A stretch of DNA of 64,000 nt from Streptomyces longhuiensis (GCF_020616555.1 NZ_CP085173.1:6464001-6528000), one strand, 5' to 3'; counted from the first letter of the stretch, positions 1 through 8,813 are shown. Numbers and translations: made by a program. The notes: generated from the sequence alone by a model not told the origin.

Positions 1-57
1 GTTCCGCTGGGAGTGAGCGTGTGCCAGGTCCGGCCCGTGCAGACTGGAGCGATGGAA

Positions 58-1329
58 ATGCACGGCACAGGTGCGATGGACACCACCATCCGGCAGCGGT
101 GGGCCATGTTCCACCGCTACGGCCCCTACGCCCTGCTGGCCTTCAGCATCCCCTTGGTCCTGGCGACGTCGGACATCGCCGGCATGGGCCGGGAGCGGTT
201 CCAGTGGTATCTCGCCGGCGGCCTCGTCGCGGCGGCCCTGCTCCTGGAGAGTGTGTGGGGCAGGCGGGCACTGCGCCACCCCGGCCCGTCCGCGACGGGC
301 GCCGGCTACTACACGGTGCGCTGGGCCATCGCCTTCGTCCTGGCCTGGCTCAACCCGTTCTTCGTGTTCTACGCCGTCATCGGCTACTTCAGCGCCGACC
401 GGCTGCTGCCGCGCCGGTTCGTGCGCACCGGACTGTTCGCCACCGCCGTCGTCATGGCCGGCTCCGAGGCCGGCGGGTTCCCGCCGAAGGGCCCGCTCAC
501 CTGGGCCGTCTTCGGTGCGCTGCTCGCCGTGAACATGGGTCTCGTCTCCGTCATGATGCACATCAACGTCAAGGAGGAGGAGCGCAACCGCGTCCAGGCA
601 GAGACCATCGCCGAACTGGAGCGCACGAACAAGGCCCTCCAGGACGCCATGGCGGAGAACGCCGCCCTGCACACCCAACTCCTCGTCCAGGCAAGGGAAG
701 CCGGCGTCGCCGACGAGCGCCGCCGGCTCGCCGCCGAGATCCACGACACCATCGCGCAGGGCCTGACCGGGATCATCGCCCAGCTCCAGGTCGTCGCGGG
801 CACCCCCGACCCGGAACAGGCCCGTCAGCACCTCGACCGCGCCGCCGACCTCGCCCGGCACAGCCTCGGCGAGGCCCGCCGCTCCGTGCACAACCTCTCC
901 CCGGCGGCCCTGGAGAACGCCTCCCTGTCCGAGGCGCTGAAGAAGACCGTCACCGAGTGGTCCCGGCGCACCGGCGTACGCGCCGAGTTCACCGTCACCG
1001 GCACCACCGAGCAGCTGCACGACGAGATCGAGGCGACCCTCCTGCGCATCGCCGAGGAGGCCCTGTCGAACGCGGCCCGGCACGCCCACGCCGGACGGCT
1101 CGGCGTCACGCTGTCCTACATGGCGGGCGAGGTCACCCTCGACGTACGCGACGACGGCCGCGGCTTCGATCCTCTGGAGCGGCCCGCCCGCACCGGCACC
1201 GGCGGGTTCGGCCTCGACGGGATGCGGGCCAGGGCCGAACGCATCGCGGGCGCGCTGACGGTGGAGTCGGAGCCCGGCGGCGGCACGGCCGTCTCGGCTC
1301 GCGTACCGTTGGTCCGCCATGACCAGTGA
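58..1329 (+). CDS. NarL-type sensor histidine kinase
   Basis: Membrane sensor kinase of a two-component system. The N-terminal half holds about five hydrophobic segments. A charged helix that looks like a coiled coil (EEERNRVQAETIAELERT) then leads to a HisKA_3 dimerisation domain with the phospho-acceptor in AAEIHDTIAQGL (His229 from this start) and a HATPase domain with N-box (EEALSNAARHA) and G-boxes (DDGRGFD, GTGGFGLDGM). I chose ATG 58 because GGAG at 46-49 lies 8 nt upstream; ATG at 52 or 76 and GTG at 13 are also in frame. The downstream response-regulator start overlaps its end by 11 bp, so the pair is probably translationally coupled. The signal sensed cannot be read from sequence. 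Confidence 0.9.
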   Translation: MHGTGAMDTTIRQRWAMFHRYGPYALLAFSIPLVLATSDIAGMGRERFQWYLAGGLVAAALLLESVWGRRALRHPGPSATGAGYYTVRWAIAFVLAWLNPFFVFYAVIGYFSADRLLPRRFVRTGLFATAVVMAGSEAGGFPPKGPLTWAVFGALLAVNMGLVSVMMHINVKEEERNRVQAETIAELERTNKALQDAMAENAALHTQLLVQAREAGVADERRRLAAEIHDTIAQGLTGIIAQLQVVAGTPDPEQARQHLDRAADLARHSLGEARRSVHNLSPAALENASLSEALKKTVTEWSRRTGVRAEFTVTGTTEQLHDEIEATLLRIAEEALSNAARHAHAGRLGVTLSYMAGEVTLDVRDDGRGFDPLERPARTGTGGFGLDGMRARAERIAGALTVESEPGGGTAVSARVPLVRHDQ

Positions 1330-1963
1330 CTCCCTCATCTCCCTGCTGATCGTCGACGACCACCCCGTCGTACGGGACGGCCTGCGCGGCATGTTCGAGT
1401 CGGCCGACGACTTCACGGTCCTCGGCGAGGCGTCGAACGGCGTCGAGGCCGTCGAACTGACCGCCCGCCTCGACCCGGACGTCGTCCTCATGGACCTGCG
1501 CATGCCCGGCGGCAACGGCGTGGACGCCATCAAGGAACTCACCCGCCGAGGCGCCCGCTCCCGCGTCCTCGTCCTGACCACGTACGACACGGACTCGGAC
1601 ACGCTGCCCGCGATCGAGGCGGGCGCCACCGGCTACCTCCTCAAGGACGCCCCGCGCGAGGAGCTGTTCACGGCCGTACGCGCCGCCGCCGACGGCCGCA
1701 CCGTGCTGTCCCCGGCGGTCGCCTCCCGCCTGGTCACCGCGGTCCGCACCCCGGCCGCCCCCGCCGACGAACCCCTCTCGGCCCGGGAGCGCGAGGTGCT
1801 CGCCCTGGTCGCCAAGGGCACGTCGAACAAGGAGATCGCCCGTGTCCTGTTCATCAGCGAGGCGACGGTGAAGACCCATCTCACCCACGTGTACGGCAAG
1901 TTGGGCGTGAAGGACCGCGCGGCGGCGGTCGCCGTGGCGTACGACCGGAAGATCCTCGGCTAA
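1319..1963 (+). CDS. NarL/LuxR-family response regulator
   Basis: Cognate response regulator of the preceding kinase, 214 aa. A receiver domain carries the acidic pair (IVDDHP), the phospho-acceptor Asp59 in VVLMDLRMPG and the conserved Lys in YLLKDAP. A LuxR-type helix-turn-helix follows (LSAREREVLALVAKG, then NKEIARVLFISEATVKTH). The ATG lies inside the end of the kinase gene. The gene converges on glgX and their stop codons share 4 bp (1960-1963). It should act as a DNA-binding transcription factor in the cytoplasm; targets are unknown. Confidence 0.95.
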   Translation: MTSDSLISLLIVDDHPVVRDGLRGMFESADDFTVLGEASNGVEAVELTARLDPDVVLMDLRMPGGNGVDAIKELTRRGARSRVLVLTTYDTDSDTLPAIEAGATGYLLKDAPREELFTAVRAAADGRTVLSPAVASRLVTAVRTPAAPADEPLSAREREVLALVAKGTSNKEIARVLFISEATVKTHLTHVYGKLGVKDRAAAVAVAYDRKILG

Positions 1964-4263
1964 GGGCGGTCCTCCCCGGCGTCCGAGGGGAGCACCCGCA
2001 GCAGCAGGACCGTGCGCCCGGGCACGGTGATGACGGCCCCCGCCGCGTGCGTCACCGCCGGTGTGTCCTGCTGCTCCTCCAGCGACGTGTCGACCACGAC
2101 CTCGTACGCCCGTGCCCACGGTCCGCCGGGCAGGACACAGCTCTCCGGCCGGTCCCCGGCGTGCAGGACCGCGAGGAAGCTGTCGTCCGTGACGGGCGTG
2201 CCCAGTGCGTCGCGGCCCGGGATGTCGCGCCCGGAGAGGTACATCCCGAGGGTGGCCGCGGGCGCGTACCAGTCCCGCTCCGTCATCTCCGTGCCGCCGG
2301 CCGTGAACCACGCGAGGTCCCGCAGCCCGTCCGCCGAGTGCGCGCGCCCCGAGAAGAACGCGCGCCGCCGCAGCACCGGATGGGCGTGCCGCAGGGCGAT
2401 CAGCCGCGACGTGAGGTCGAACAGGGCCCGCCAGCCCGGCTCTTCGAGGAGCGACCAGTCCACCCAGCTGATCTCGTTGTCCTGGCAGTACGCGTTGTTG
2501 TTGCCGCCCTGCGTGCGCCCCAGCTCGTCACCGGCGACGAGCATCGGCACCCCGGTGGACAGCAGCAGCGTCGTCACCAGATTCCTCAGCTGTCGCCTGC
2601 GCAGGGCGAGTACGCCCTCGTCCGCCGTCTCGCCCTCCGCGCCGCAGTTCCAGGCCCGGTTGTCGTCGGTGCCGTCGCGGTTGCCCTCGCCGTTGGCCTC
2701 GTTGTGCTTGTGGCCGTACGACACCAGGTCGCGCAGCGTGAACCCGTCGTGGGCGGTGACGAAGTTGACCGACGCGTACGGGCGGCGCCCGCCCCACGCG
2801 TAGAGGTCGCTCGACCCGGACAGGCGGTAGCCCAGGTCCCGCACATCGGGCAGGGCGCCGCGCCAGAAGTCCCGTACGGCATTGCGGTAGCGGTCGTTCC
2901 ACTCGGTCCACAGAGGTGGGAAGGCGCCGACCTGGTAGCCGCCCGAGCCCACGTCCCAGGGCTCCGCGATCAGCTTCACCCGCCGCAGGACCGGGTCCTG
3001 CGCGATCACCGCGAGGAACGGCGACAGCATGTCCACGTCGTGCATCGAGCGGGCCAGTGCCGCCGCCAGGTCGAAGCGGAAGCCGTCCACGCCCATCTCC
3101 GTCACCCAGTAGCGCAGGGAGTCGGTGAGCAGGCGCAGCACGTGCGGCTGCACGACGTGCAGGGTGTTGCCGCAGCCCGTGTAGTCCGCGTACCGGCGCG
3201 CGTCGTCCTGGAGGCGGTAGTAGCCGCGGTTGTCGATGCCCTTCAGGGAAAGCGTCGGGCCGAGCTCGCCCGCCTCCGCCGTGTGGTTGTAGACCACGTC
3301 GAGAATGACCTCGATACCGGCCTCGTGCAGCGCCCGCACCATCCGCTTGAACTCGCCGACCTGCTGCCCGCCCGTCCCCGACGCCGCGTACGCCGCGTGC
3401 GGGGCGAAGTAGCCGATGGAGTTGTAGCCCCAGTAGTTGCGCAGGCCCCGCCTCAGCAGGTGGTCCTCATGGGCGAACTGGTGCACGGGAAGCAGCTCGA
3501 CCGCCGTCACCCCCAGCTTCACCAGATGCTCCACGGCCGCGGGATGCGCGAGCCCCGCGTACGTCCCCCGCAGCTCCTCGGGGATCCCCGGGTGCCGCTG
3601 GGTGAACCCCTTCACATGCAGTTCGTAGATCACCGAATCCGCCCACGGCGTCTTCGGCCGCCGGTCGTCCGTCCACTCGTCGTCGGGTGCGTCGTCGTGC
3701 ACGACCACCCCCTTGGGGACGTACGGGGCCGAGTCCCGGTCGTCGCGCACGGTGTCTGCCACATGCTGCTCGGGCCAGTCACGCACATGGCCGTAGACCT
3801 CGGGCGGCAGCACGAAGTCCCCGTCCACGGCCCGCGCGTACGGGTCGAGGAGCAGTTTCGCCGGGTTCCAGCGCGCGCCCGTCCACGGGTCCCAGCGGCC
3901 GTGCACCCGGAACCCGTACCGCTGCCCCGGCAGCACGTCCGGTACGAAGCCGTGCCAGATCTCGTGGGTCAGCTCGGTCAGCGGGGCGCGCCGCTCGCGG
4001 CCCGCGTCGTCGAAGAGGCAGAGGTCGACCGACTCCGCGCCGCCCGCCCAGAGCGCGAAGTTGGTGCCCGCCGTGCCGTCCGGTCCCACCCGGAAGCGCG
4101 CGCCCAGCGGGGTCGGGGCGCCGGGCCACACCGGCTCGACGGGCGGCGGCCTCTCTCTCGTGCGGCGGCCCCTCCGTCCGGTCGCGGAGCGCGCCTGCGG
4201 AAGCCCCGCGGGCCGTTCCACCAGGGCATCCTGTGGTGCCTCCTGCTCGGGTGCGCTCGCCAC
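1960..4263 (-). CDS. glgX: glycogen debranching enzyme GlgX
   Basis: Isoamylase-type debranching enzyme that hydrolyses alpha-1,6 branches of phosphorylase-limited glycogen in the cytoplasm, 767 aa. A CBM48-like N-terminal domain (from about residue 50) precedes a GH13 barrel. The four GH13 regions are visible: DVVYNH (about 333), GFRFDLA with nucleophile Asp about 408, the acid/base Glu in AEPWD (about 444), and VTAHDG (about 515). The first 45 residues are an extra Arg/Pro-rich extension. I chose GTG 4263 because GGAGG sits 8 nt upstream. Related treX-type isoamylases share these motifs, so the exact substrate branch length is not certain. Confidence 0.93.
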   Translation of the reverse strand: MASAPEQEAPQDALVERPAGLPQARSATGRRGRRTRERPPPVEPVWPGAPTPLGARFRVGPDGTAGTNFALWAGGAESVDLCLFDDAGRERRAPLTELTHEIWHGFVPDVLPGQRYGFRVHGRWDPWTGARWNPAKLLLDPYARAVDGDFVLPPEVYGHVRDWPEQHVADTVRDDRDSAPYVPKGVVVHDDAPDDEWTDDRRPKTPWADSVIYELHVKGFTQRHPGIPEELRGTYAGLAHPAAVEHLVKLGVTAVELLPVHQFAHEDHLLRRGLRNYWGYNSIGYFAPHAAYAASGTGGQQVGEFKRMVRALHEAGIEVILDVVYNHTAEAGELGPTLSLKGIDNRGYYRLQDDARRYADYTGCGNTLHVVQPHVLRLLTDSLRYWVTEMGVDGFRFDLAAALARSMHDVDMLSPFLAVIAQDPVLRRVKLIAEPWDVGSGGYQVGAFPPLWTEWNDRYRNAVRDFWRGALPDVRDLGYRLSGSSDLYAWGGRRPYASVNFVTAHDGFTLRDLVSYGHKHNEANGEGNRDGTDDNRAWNCGAEGETADEGVLALRRRQLRNLVTTLLLSTGVPMLVAGDELGRTQGGNNNAYCQDNEISWVDWSLLEEPGWRALFDLTSRLIALRHAHPVLRRRAFFSGRAHSADGLRDLAWFTAGGTEMTERDWYAPAATLGMYLSGRDIPGRDALGTPVTDDSFLAVLHAGDRPESCVLPGGPWARAYEVVVDTSLEEQQDTPAVTHAAGAVITVPGRTVLLLRVLPSDAGEDRP

Positions 4264-4425
4264 CTGTCATGCCTCCCGCGGCTCGGTCGGGCCGGCGCCA
4301 CCGGCAGGGGAAGGGCGTGCGGCGTCCCGGCCGCGGCTCCCCGTCGCGTCGTCCTCCCCAGTGTTCTGCCCAGAGCTTGGGTCGCACTCACGTTTCCCCG
4401 GCGGGGTGACAGTCGTTGATCGGGT

Positions 4426-5631
4426 GTGAGAACAACTGTGAGAAACGCAGGGGCCACCCTGGCCGCCGTACTGACCTGGGCGGTGGTGCTGACCGGAGTC
4501 ACCGGATGCACCGCCGCGGAGGATCTGCTCGGCAAGCCGGGGTCCCCCGAGGAAGCGATCAAGGTCGTCCCGGCCGACGGGACCAAGAACGTAGCGGCCG
4601 ACCGGCCGATCGAGGTGAAGGTGCCGGACGGGCGCCTGCAAACGGTCAAGGTCGTGAAGCTCCAGGACGGGGAGGAGGCTCCGGTCCGCGGCCGGATCGA
4701 CGAAGACGGCACGCGATGGCGGCCGACCGGAGAAAAGCAGCTCTCCCTCGCCGCCAAGTACACCGTGGACGTGGTCGCGCGCGACGAGGACGGTCACCGC
4801 TCGGCCCGCCACACCACGTTCACGACGTCCGTCCCCGCCAAGCGGTTCGTCGGCTACGTCACGCCGGAGGACCGGTCCACCGTCGGCACCGGCATGATCG
4901 TCTCGCTCGAGTTCAACAGGGCCATCGCGAACCGGGCCGCCGTCGAACGCGCCATCCACATCACGACGAAGCCCGCCGTGGAGGTCGCCCCGCACTGGTT
5001 CGGCAAGACCCGCCTCGACTTCCGGCCGCGCGACTACTGGAAGCCGGGCACGAAGGTCACCGTCGATCTGGGGCTGCGCGACGTGCAGTCGGCCCCCGGT
5101 GTGTACGGCGTGCAGCACAAGAAGATCGCCTTCACCATCGGTCGCAGCCAGACCAGCGTGGTGGACGCGGACGAGGACACCATGGAGGTGCGCCGCGACG
5201 GCGAACTCGTCGACACCATCCCCATCACCGCCGGGGCGGCCAAGACTCCCACGTACAACGGGAAGATGGTCGTCAGCGAGATGCTCGAGATGACCCGGAT
5301 GGACAGCCGCACCGTCGGGTTCGGCGGCGAGTACAACGTCCCCGACGTGCCGCACGCCATCCGGCTGACGACATCCGGAACGTTCCTGCACGGCAACTAC
5401 TGGACATCGGACGCCTTCGGTGACCGCAACATCAGCCACGGCTGCATCGGGCTGGCCGATGAGAGGGGCGGCAGCTCGGATTCGCCCGCGGGTTGGTTCT
5501 TCGACCGCACCCTCGTCGGGGACGTCATCGAAGTGGTCAACAGCAAGGACAAGGTGGTCGCCCCCGACAACGGCCTCAGCGGCTGGAACATGAACTGGAA
5601 GGACTGGAAGGCGGGCACGGCAGCGCGCTGA
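4426..5631 (+). CDS. L,D-transpeptidase lipoprotein (first of a tandem pair)
   Basis: Cell-wall cross-linking enzyme predicted to form 3-3 peptide bridges outside the membrane, 401 aa. It begins with a lipoprotein signal (lipobox VTGC near residue 27). Two Ig-like domains follow (first about 40-135, second about 140-245), as in mycobacterial LdtMt2-type proteins, then a YkuD catalytic domain with His322 (LHGNYW) and the nucleophile Cys340 in SHGCIGL. A Trp-rich C-terminal tail (GLSGWNMNWKDW) is shared with the next gene. GTG 4426 is the only start that keeps the whole signal peptide. A close paralogue lies 184 bp downstream on the same strand. Confidence 0.92.
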   Translation: MRTTVRNAGATLAAVLTWAVVLTGVTGCTAAEDLLGKPGSPEEAIKVVPADGTKNVAADRPIEVKVPDGRLQTVKVVKLQDGEEAPVRGRIDEDGTRWRPTGEKQLSLAAKYTVDVVARDEDGHRSARHTTFTTSVPAKRFVGYVTPEDRSTVGTGMIVSLEFNRAIANRAAVERAIHITTKPAVEVAPHWFGKTRLDFRPRDYWKPGTKVTVDLGLRDVQSAPGVYGVQHKKIAFTIGRSQTSVVDADEDTMEVRRDGELVDTIPITAGAAKTPTYNGKMVVSEMLEMTRMDSRTVGFGGEYNVPDVPHAIRLTTSGTFLHGNYWTSDAFGDRNISHGCIGLADERGGSSDSPAGWFFDRTLVGDVIEVVNSKDKVVAPDNGLSGWNMNWKDWKAGTAAR

Positions 5632-5722
5632 GCCCCGCGAGGGCCGGCCCGGCCCATGCCTCACCCCACGCCCCGTCAAAGCCGGGCCAGTTGGGACTGA
5701 ACGGTGACATACCTGGGGATCC

Positions 5723-5745
5723 ATAACCGCAGGTCGTGTGGTTAT
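5723..5745. promoter_or_regulatory. 6-bp inverted repeat upstream of second L,D-transpeptidase
   Basis: ATAACC (5723-5728) and GGTTAT (5740-5745) form a perfect inverted repeat with an 11-nt spacer, about 70 nt upstream of the next start. It could be an operator or part of a promoter. No clear -10/-35 pair was identified. Confidence 0.35.
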
Positions 5746-5815
5746 CTGTCGCAGTGCGCGCTAGGACGCGCTGGGGTGCGGGCCTGACCGGCCTTGCGCG
5801 AGGGGAGACAAGATC

Positions 5816-7018
5816 GTGAACGGGCGACGACCGATATCGGGGGCTCTGCTGGGGGCCGCTCTGCTGCTGGCCACGGCTTGCGGCGGAGGGGGCGGCGGCT
5901 CCGGTGCGGGAAGTGACGGCAAGGGCGGCGACTCGGGGAAGGCGGACACCAACAAGCCCTCCCAGGCCGTCGTCACCATCGCCCCGAAGGACGGCGCGGA
6001 CGGCGTGGCCACCAGCGGAGACCTCCGGATCACCGCCGACAAGGGCAAGTTGACCGAGGTGAAGGTCGCCGACACCAAGGGCAACCCGGTCGAGGGAAAG
6101 ATCGTGGACGGCGGCGCCGGCTGGACGCCCGCCCATCACCTGGCCGCCTCCACCAAGTACAAGGTGCACGCGGTCGCCAAGGACTCCGCGGGCCGTGAGT
6201 CCGCGAAGGACGTCGCGTTCACGACGCTGGTCCCGAAGAACACATTCGTCGGCCAGTTCACGCCGGAGGACGGCTCGAAGGTCGGCGTCGGCATGCCGTT
6301 CTCGGTCCACTTCACCCGGGGCATCACGCACCCGGAGGACGTGGAGAAGGCCATCGAGATCAAGACGGAGCCGTCCGTGCCGGTCGAGGGCCACTGGTTC
6401 GGCAACGACCGTCTCGACTTCCGCCCCGAGAAGTACTGGGCCGCGGGCACCAAGGTGACCGTCAAGCTCAACCTCGACGGCGTCGAGGGCCGGCCGGGCG
6501 TCTACGGCAAGCAGGCCAAGACCGTGAAGTTCACGATCGGCCGCAGCCAGGTCTCCACGGTCGACGCCAAGACGCACATGATGACCGTGAAGCGCGACGG
6601 CAAGACGATCAAGAAGGTCCCGATCACCACGGGCAAGCCGGGCTACTCCACGTGGAACGGCCAGATGGTCATCAGCGAGAAGCTCACCGTGACCCGTATG
6701 AACGGCGAAACGGTGGGCTACGGCGGCGAGTACGACATCAAGGACGTGCCGCACGCGATGCGCTTGACGACGTCCGGCACGTTCATCCACGGCAACTACT
6801 GGGGCGGCGGCGCCTTCGGCAACTACAACGCCAGCCACGGCTGCGTGGGCCTGCGCGACGTGCGCGGCGGCTACGACAGCAAGGTGCCCGCGGCCTGGTT
6901 CTTCAACAGCTCGATGATCGGTGACGTCGTCGAGGTGAAGAACTCGCAGGACCGGACGGTGGCCCCGGACAACGGCTTCAACGGCTGGAACATGTCCTGG
7001 GAGAAGTGGAAGGCCTGA
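5816..7018 (+). CDS. L,D-transpeptidase lipoprotein (second of the pair)
   Basis: Paralogue of the preceding gene with the same architecture, 400 aa: lipoprotein signal with Cys at about residue 21 (LATACGGG), Gly/Ser linker, two Ig-like domains and a YkuD catalytic domain. Catalytic residues are His in IHGNYWGGG and Cys343 in SHGCVGL. GTG 5816 is used; AGGGGAG lies a few nt upstream. The gene ends in a good factor-independent hairpin (7041-7077). It presumably makes 3-3 cross-links in peptidoglycan; whether it differs from its neighbour in timing or donor preference cannot be told from sequence. Confidence 0.92.
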   Translation: MNGRRPISGALLGAALLLATACGGGGGGSGAGSDGKGGDSGKADTNKPSQAVVTIAPKDGADGVATSGDLRITADKGKLTEVKVADTKGNPVEGKIVDGGAGWTPAHHLAASTKYKVHAVAKDSAGRESAKDVAFTTLVPKNTFVGQFTPEDGSKVGVGMPFSVHFTRGITHPEDVEKAIEIKTEPSVPVEGHWFGNDRLDFRPEKYWAAGTKVTVKLNLDGVEGRPGVYGKQAKTVKFTIGRSQVSTVDAKTHMMTVKRDGKTIKKVPITTGKPGYSTWNGQMVISEKLTVTRMNGETVGYGGEYDIKDVPHAMRLTTSGTFIHGNYWGGGAFGNYNASHGCVGLRDVRGGYDSKVPAAWFFNSSMIGDVVEVKNSQDRTVAPDNGFNGWNMSWEKWKA

Positions 7019-7040
7019 CCCCTTTCCGTCCCTGAGCGAA

Positions 7041-7077
7041 GAGGCCCGGCGCACTGTGACCAAGTGCACCGGGCCTC
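7041..7077 (+). terminator. terminator of L,D-transpeptidase gene
   Basis: Inverted repeat of 14 bp with one mismatch: GAGGCCCGGCGCAC (7041-7054) pairs with GTGCACCGGGCCTC (7064-7077), 9-nt loop, followed by TCCCGTT. It lies 22 nt after the stop codon. Confidence 0.75.
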
Positions 7078-7106
7078 TCCCGTTAACGCGCACTAACCTG
7101 CTGTCC

Positions 7107-7874
7107 ATGACTGCCTACCTCGAAGTCGCCGAAGGCGTCGGCACGATCCGGCTCGACCGGCCGCCGATGAACGCTCTGGACATCGCCACCCAGGACCGCA
7201 TCAAGGAGCTCGCCGAGGAGGCCTCGCGCCGCGACGACGTGCGCGCCGTGGTCGTCCGCGGCAGCGACAAGGCGTTCGCCGCGGGCGCGGACATCAAAGA
7301 GATGCAGGCCATGGACCACGCGGCCATGATCGTGCGCTCCCGCGCCCTGCAGGACTCGTTCACGGCCGTCGCGCGCATCCCCAAGCCGGTCGTCGCCGCG
7401 GTCACCGGCTACGCGCTCGGCGGCGGCTGTGAGCTCGCGCTGTGCGCCGACTTCCGCATCGCCGCCGACGACGCCCGGCTCGGCCAGCCCGAGATCCTGC
7501 TCGGCCTGATCCCCGGCGCGGGCGGCACGCAGCGCCTCGCGCGTCTGGTCGGCCCCTCCAAGGCGAAGGACCTCATCTTCACCGGGCGCCATGTGAAGGC
7601 CGAAGAGGCCCTCGCCATCGGCCTGGTGGACCGGGTCGTGCCCGCCGCGGAGGTCTACGAGCAGGCGCACGCCTGGGCCGCGAAGCTGGCGCAGGGGCCG
7701 GCGCTCGCGCTGCGCGCCGCGAAGGAGTCCATCGACGTGGGCCTGGAGACGGACATCGACACCGGTCTCGCGGTCGAGCGGAACTGGTTCGCGGGCCTGT
7801 TCGCCACCGAGGACCGTGAGCGCGGCATGCGGAGCTTCGTCGAAGAGGGCCCGGGCAAGGCCAAGTTCCTCTAG
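7107..7874 (+). CDS. enoyl-CoA hydratase/isomerase family protein
   Basis: Crotonase-fold enzyme of 255 aa, likely hydrating trans-2-enoyl-CoA in fatty-acid or amino-acid degradation in the cytoplasm. The CoA-binding and oxyanion-hole segments are present (SDKAFAAGADIKEM and YALGGGCELALCAD), as is the region with the catalytic glutamate (QPEILLGLIPGAGGTQRL). ATG 7107 is preferred: a longer in-frame reading from 7056 would begin inside the preceding terminator. It stands alone on this strand, so substrate preference cannot be inferred from neighbours. Confidence 0.9.
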   Translation: MTAYLEVAEGVGTIRLDRPPMNALDIATQDRIKELAEEASRRDDVRAVVVRGSDKAFAAGADIKEMQAMDHAAMIVRSRALQDSFTAVARIPKPVVAAVTGYALGGGCELALCADFRIAADDARLGQPEILLGLIPGAGGTQRLARLVGPSKAKDLIFTGRHVKAEEALAIGLVDRVVPAAEVYEQAHAWAAKLAQGPALALRAAKESIDVGLETDIDTGLAVERNWFAGLFATEDRERGMRSFVEEGPGKAKFL

Positions 7875-8211
7875 CCGGTACGCCGGTACGCCCGGCGCCG
7901 GTGCACGGGCTCGCGGACCGCGCGAGACGCCCGTATCAACTTCCCCTGAGCCACTTGCAGTTGACGGGATGTCTCACCGCTGTCCCTCGTTGGGGCGGTT
8001 TATCGCAGCCTTAAGAGAACCTTAAGGCCGTTCCGGTCGCCGAGGTCGGTGATCGGGTCGAATCGCGCGATCGTCGCAGCTCAGCAGGTATGCGGCAACG
8101 GTCTAACTGCCAGTGTCATATGCCAAACCAGCCCCCCGGAACGGAAGGTTCCGGGGGGCTTATTCAGCAGGAACGGCCCCGGAACGCGCTGTGGGCAGCC
8201 ATGATGGGGGC
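7875..8211. other. 337-bp intergenic region, possible structured RNA
   Basis: No credible protein gene on either strand. It holds a perfect inverted repeat GCCTTAA/TTAAGGC (8008-8028), a segment that can fold (GGTAT near 8087 with ATGCC near 8122, plus an internal GGCA/TGCC pairing), and the strong hairpin at 8130-8161. It may be a long 5' leader or a small RNA ending at that hairpin; see findings. Confidence 0.4.
8130..8161 (+). terminator. strong terminator-like hairpin
   Basis: Perfect 13-bp stem, AGCCCCCCGGAAC (8130-8142) with GTTCCGGGGGGCT (8148-8160), 5-nt loop, followed by TTATTC. It lies 256 bp after the enoyl-CoA hydratase stop and 50 bp before the next start, so it may terminate a separate short transcript. 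Confidence 0.7.
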
Positions 8212-8715
8212 ATGGCGGGGCTGGAGGGTATCGAACAGCCGCGGAGGCACGGGAGTGCGACCGCGGCGCGCTGGTCGCCTGCGGTCGAGGACGAACGGGC
8301 TCTGAAAGCACTGGAGTTGTTCGGGAATCCGGCCGAGGCGGAGGTGCCGCTGCCGTCGCGACCCGAGTCGGCGGCGACCGCGCGCAGGCTCGCCCAGGTG
8401 GTCGTCCTGCGGCACTGGGGGCTCTCCCCGAAGATGACCGAGGACGTCGTGCTGCTCGTCTCCGAGCTCGTCGGCAACGCGGTGCGGCACACGGGGGCCA
8501 GGATCTTCGGGTTACGGATGGTCCGCAGGCGCGGCTGGATCAGGGTCGAGGTGCGGGATCCCTCGCGCGGCCTCCCCTGTCTGATGCCCGTCCACGAGCT
8601 CGACATCAGCGGGCGCGGACTCTGTCTCGTCGACAAGCTGTCCGACCGCTGGGGCGTGGATCTGCTGCCGCGCGGCAAGACCACCTGGTTCGAGATGCGG
8701 GTCGCCGACCGCTGA
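8212..8715 (+). CDS. RsbW-like ATP-binding regulatory protein (TTA codon)
   Basis: GHKL-type ATPase domain protein of 167 aa, similar to anti-sigma factor/serine kinases of the RsbW/SpoIIAB group common in Streptomyces. The N-box (VSELVGNAVRHTG), D-box (VEVRDPSR) and a G-box-like segment (ISGRGLCLVDKLSD) are visible. ATG 8212 begins after the hairpin; upstream in-frame starts would read through it. Residue 101 is encoded by TTA (8512-8514), a codon needing the bldA tRNA in Streptomyces, so translation may be linked to developmental stage. No sigma factor or anti-anti-sigma partner is adjacent. Confidence 0.85.
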   Translation: MAGLEGIEQPRRHGSATAARWSPAVEDERALKALELFGNPAEAEVPLPSRPESAATARRLAQVVVLRHWGLSPKMTEDVVLLVSELVGNAVRHTGARIFGLRMVRRRGWIRVEVRDPSRGLPCLMPVHELDISGRGLCLVDKLSDRWGVDLLPRGKTTWFEMRVADR

Positions 8716-8764
8716 GTGCGGGTCCGCCCGGCGGCAGCGCGGGCGTCGGGGGCGTTCGGGGGTA

Positions 8765-8813
8765 CACGAAAGCCCCCGTTTTCGCCTTGTGGGGCGCCGC
8801 GGGGGCTTTCGTG
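8765..8813 (+). terminator. terminator after ATP-binding protein
   Basis: Perfect 14-bp stem: CACGAAAGCCCCCG (8765-8778) pairs with CGGGGGCTTTCGTG (8800-8813), 21-nt loop. It lies 50 bp after the stop codon. Confidence 0.75.

Noticed and set aside
2047..4419. Long open frame on the plus strand opposite glgX
   Set aside because: High GC leaves long antisense frames open. The product is Arg/Val-rich with no recognisable domain, while the minus strand encodes complete GlgX.
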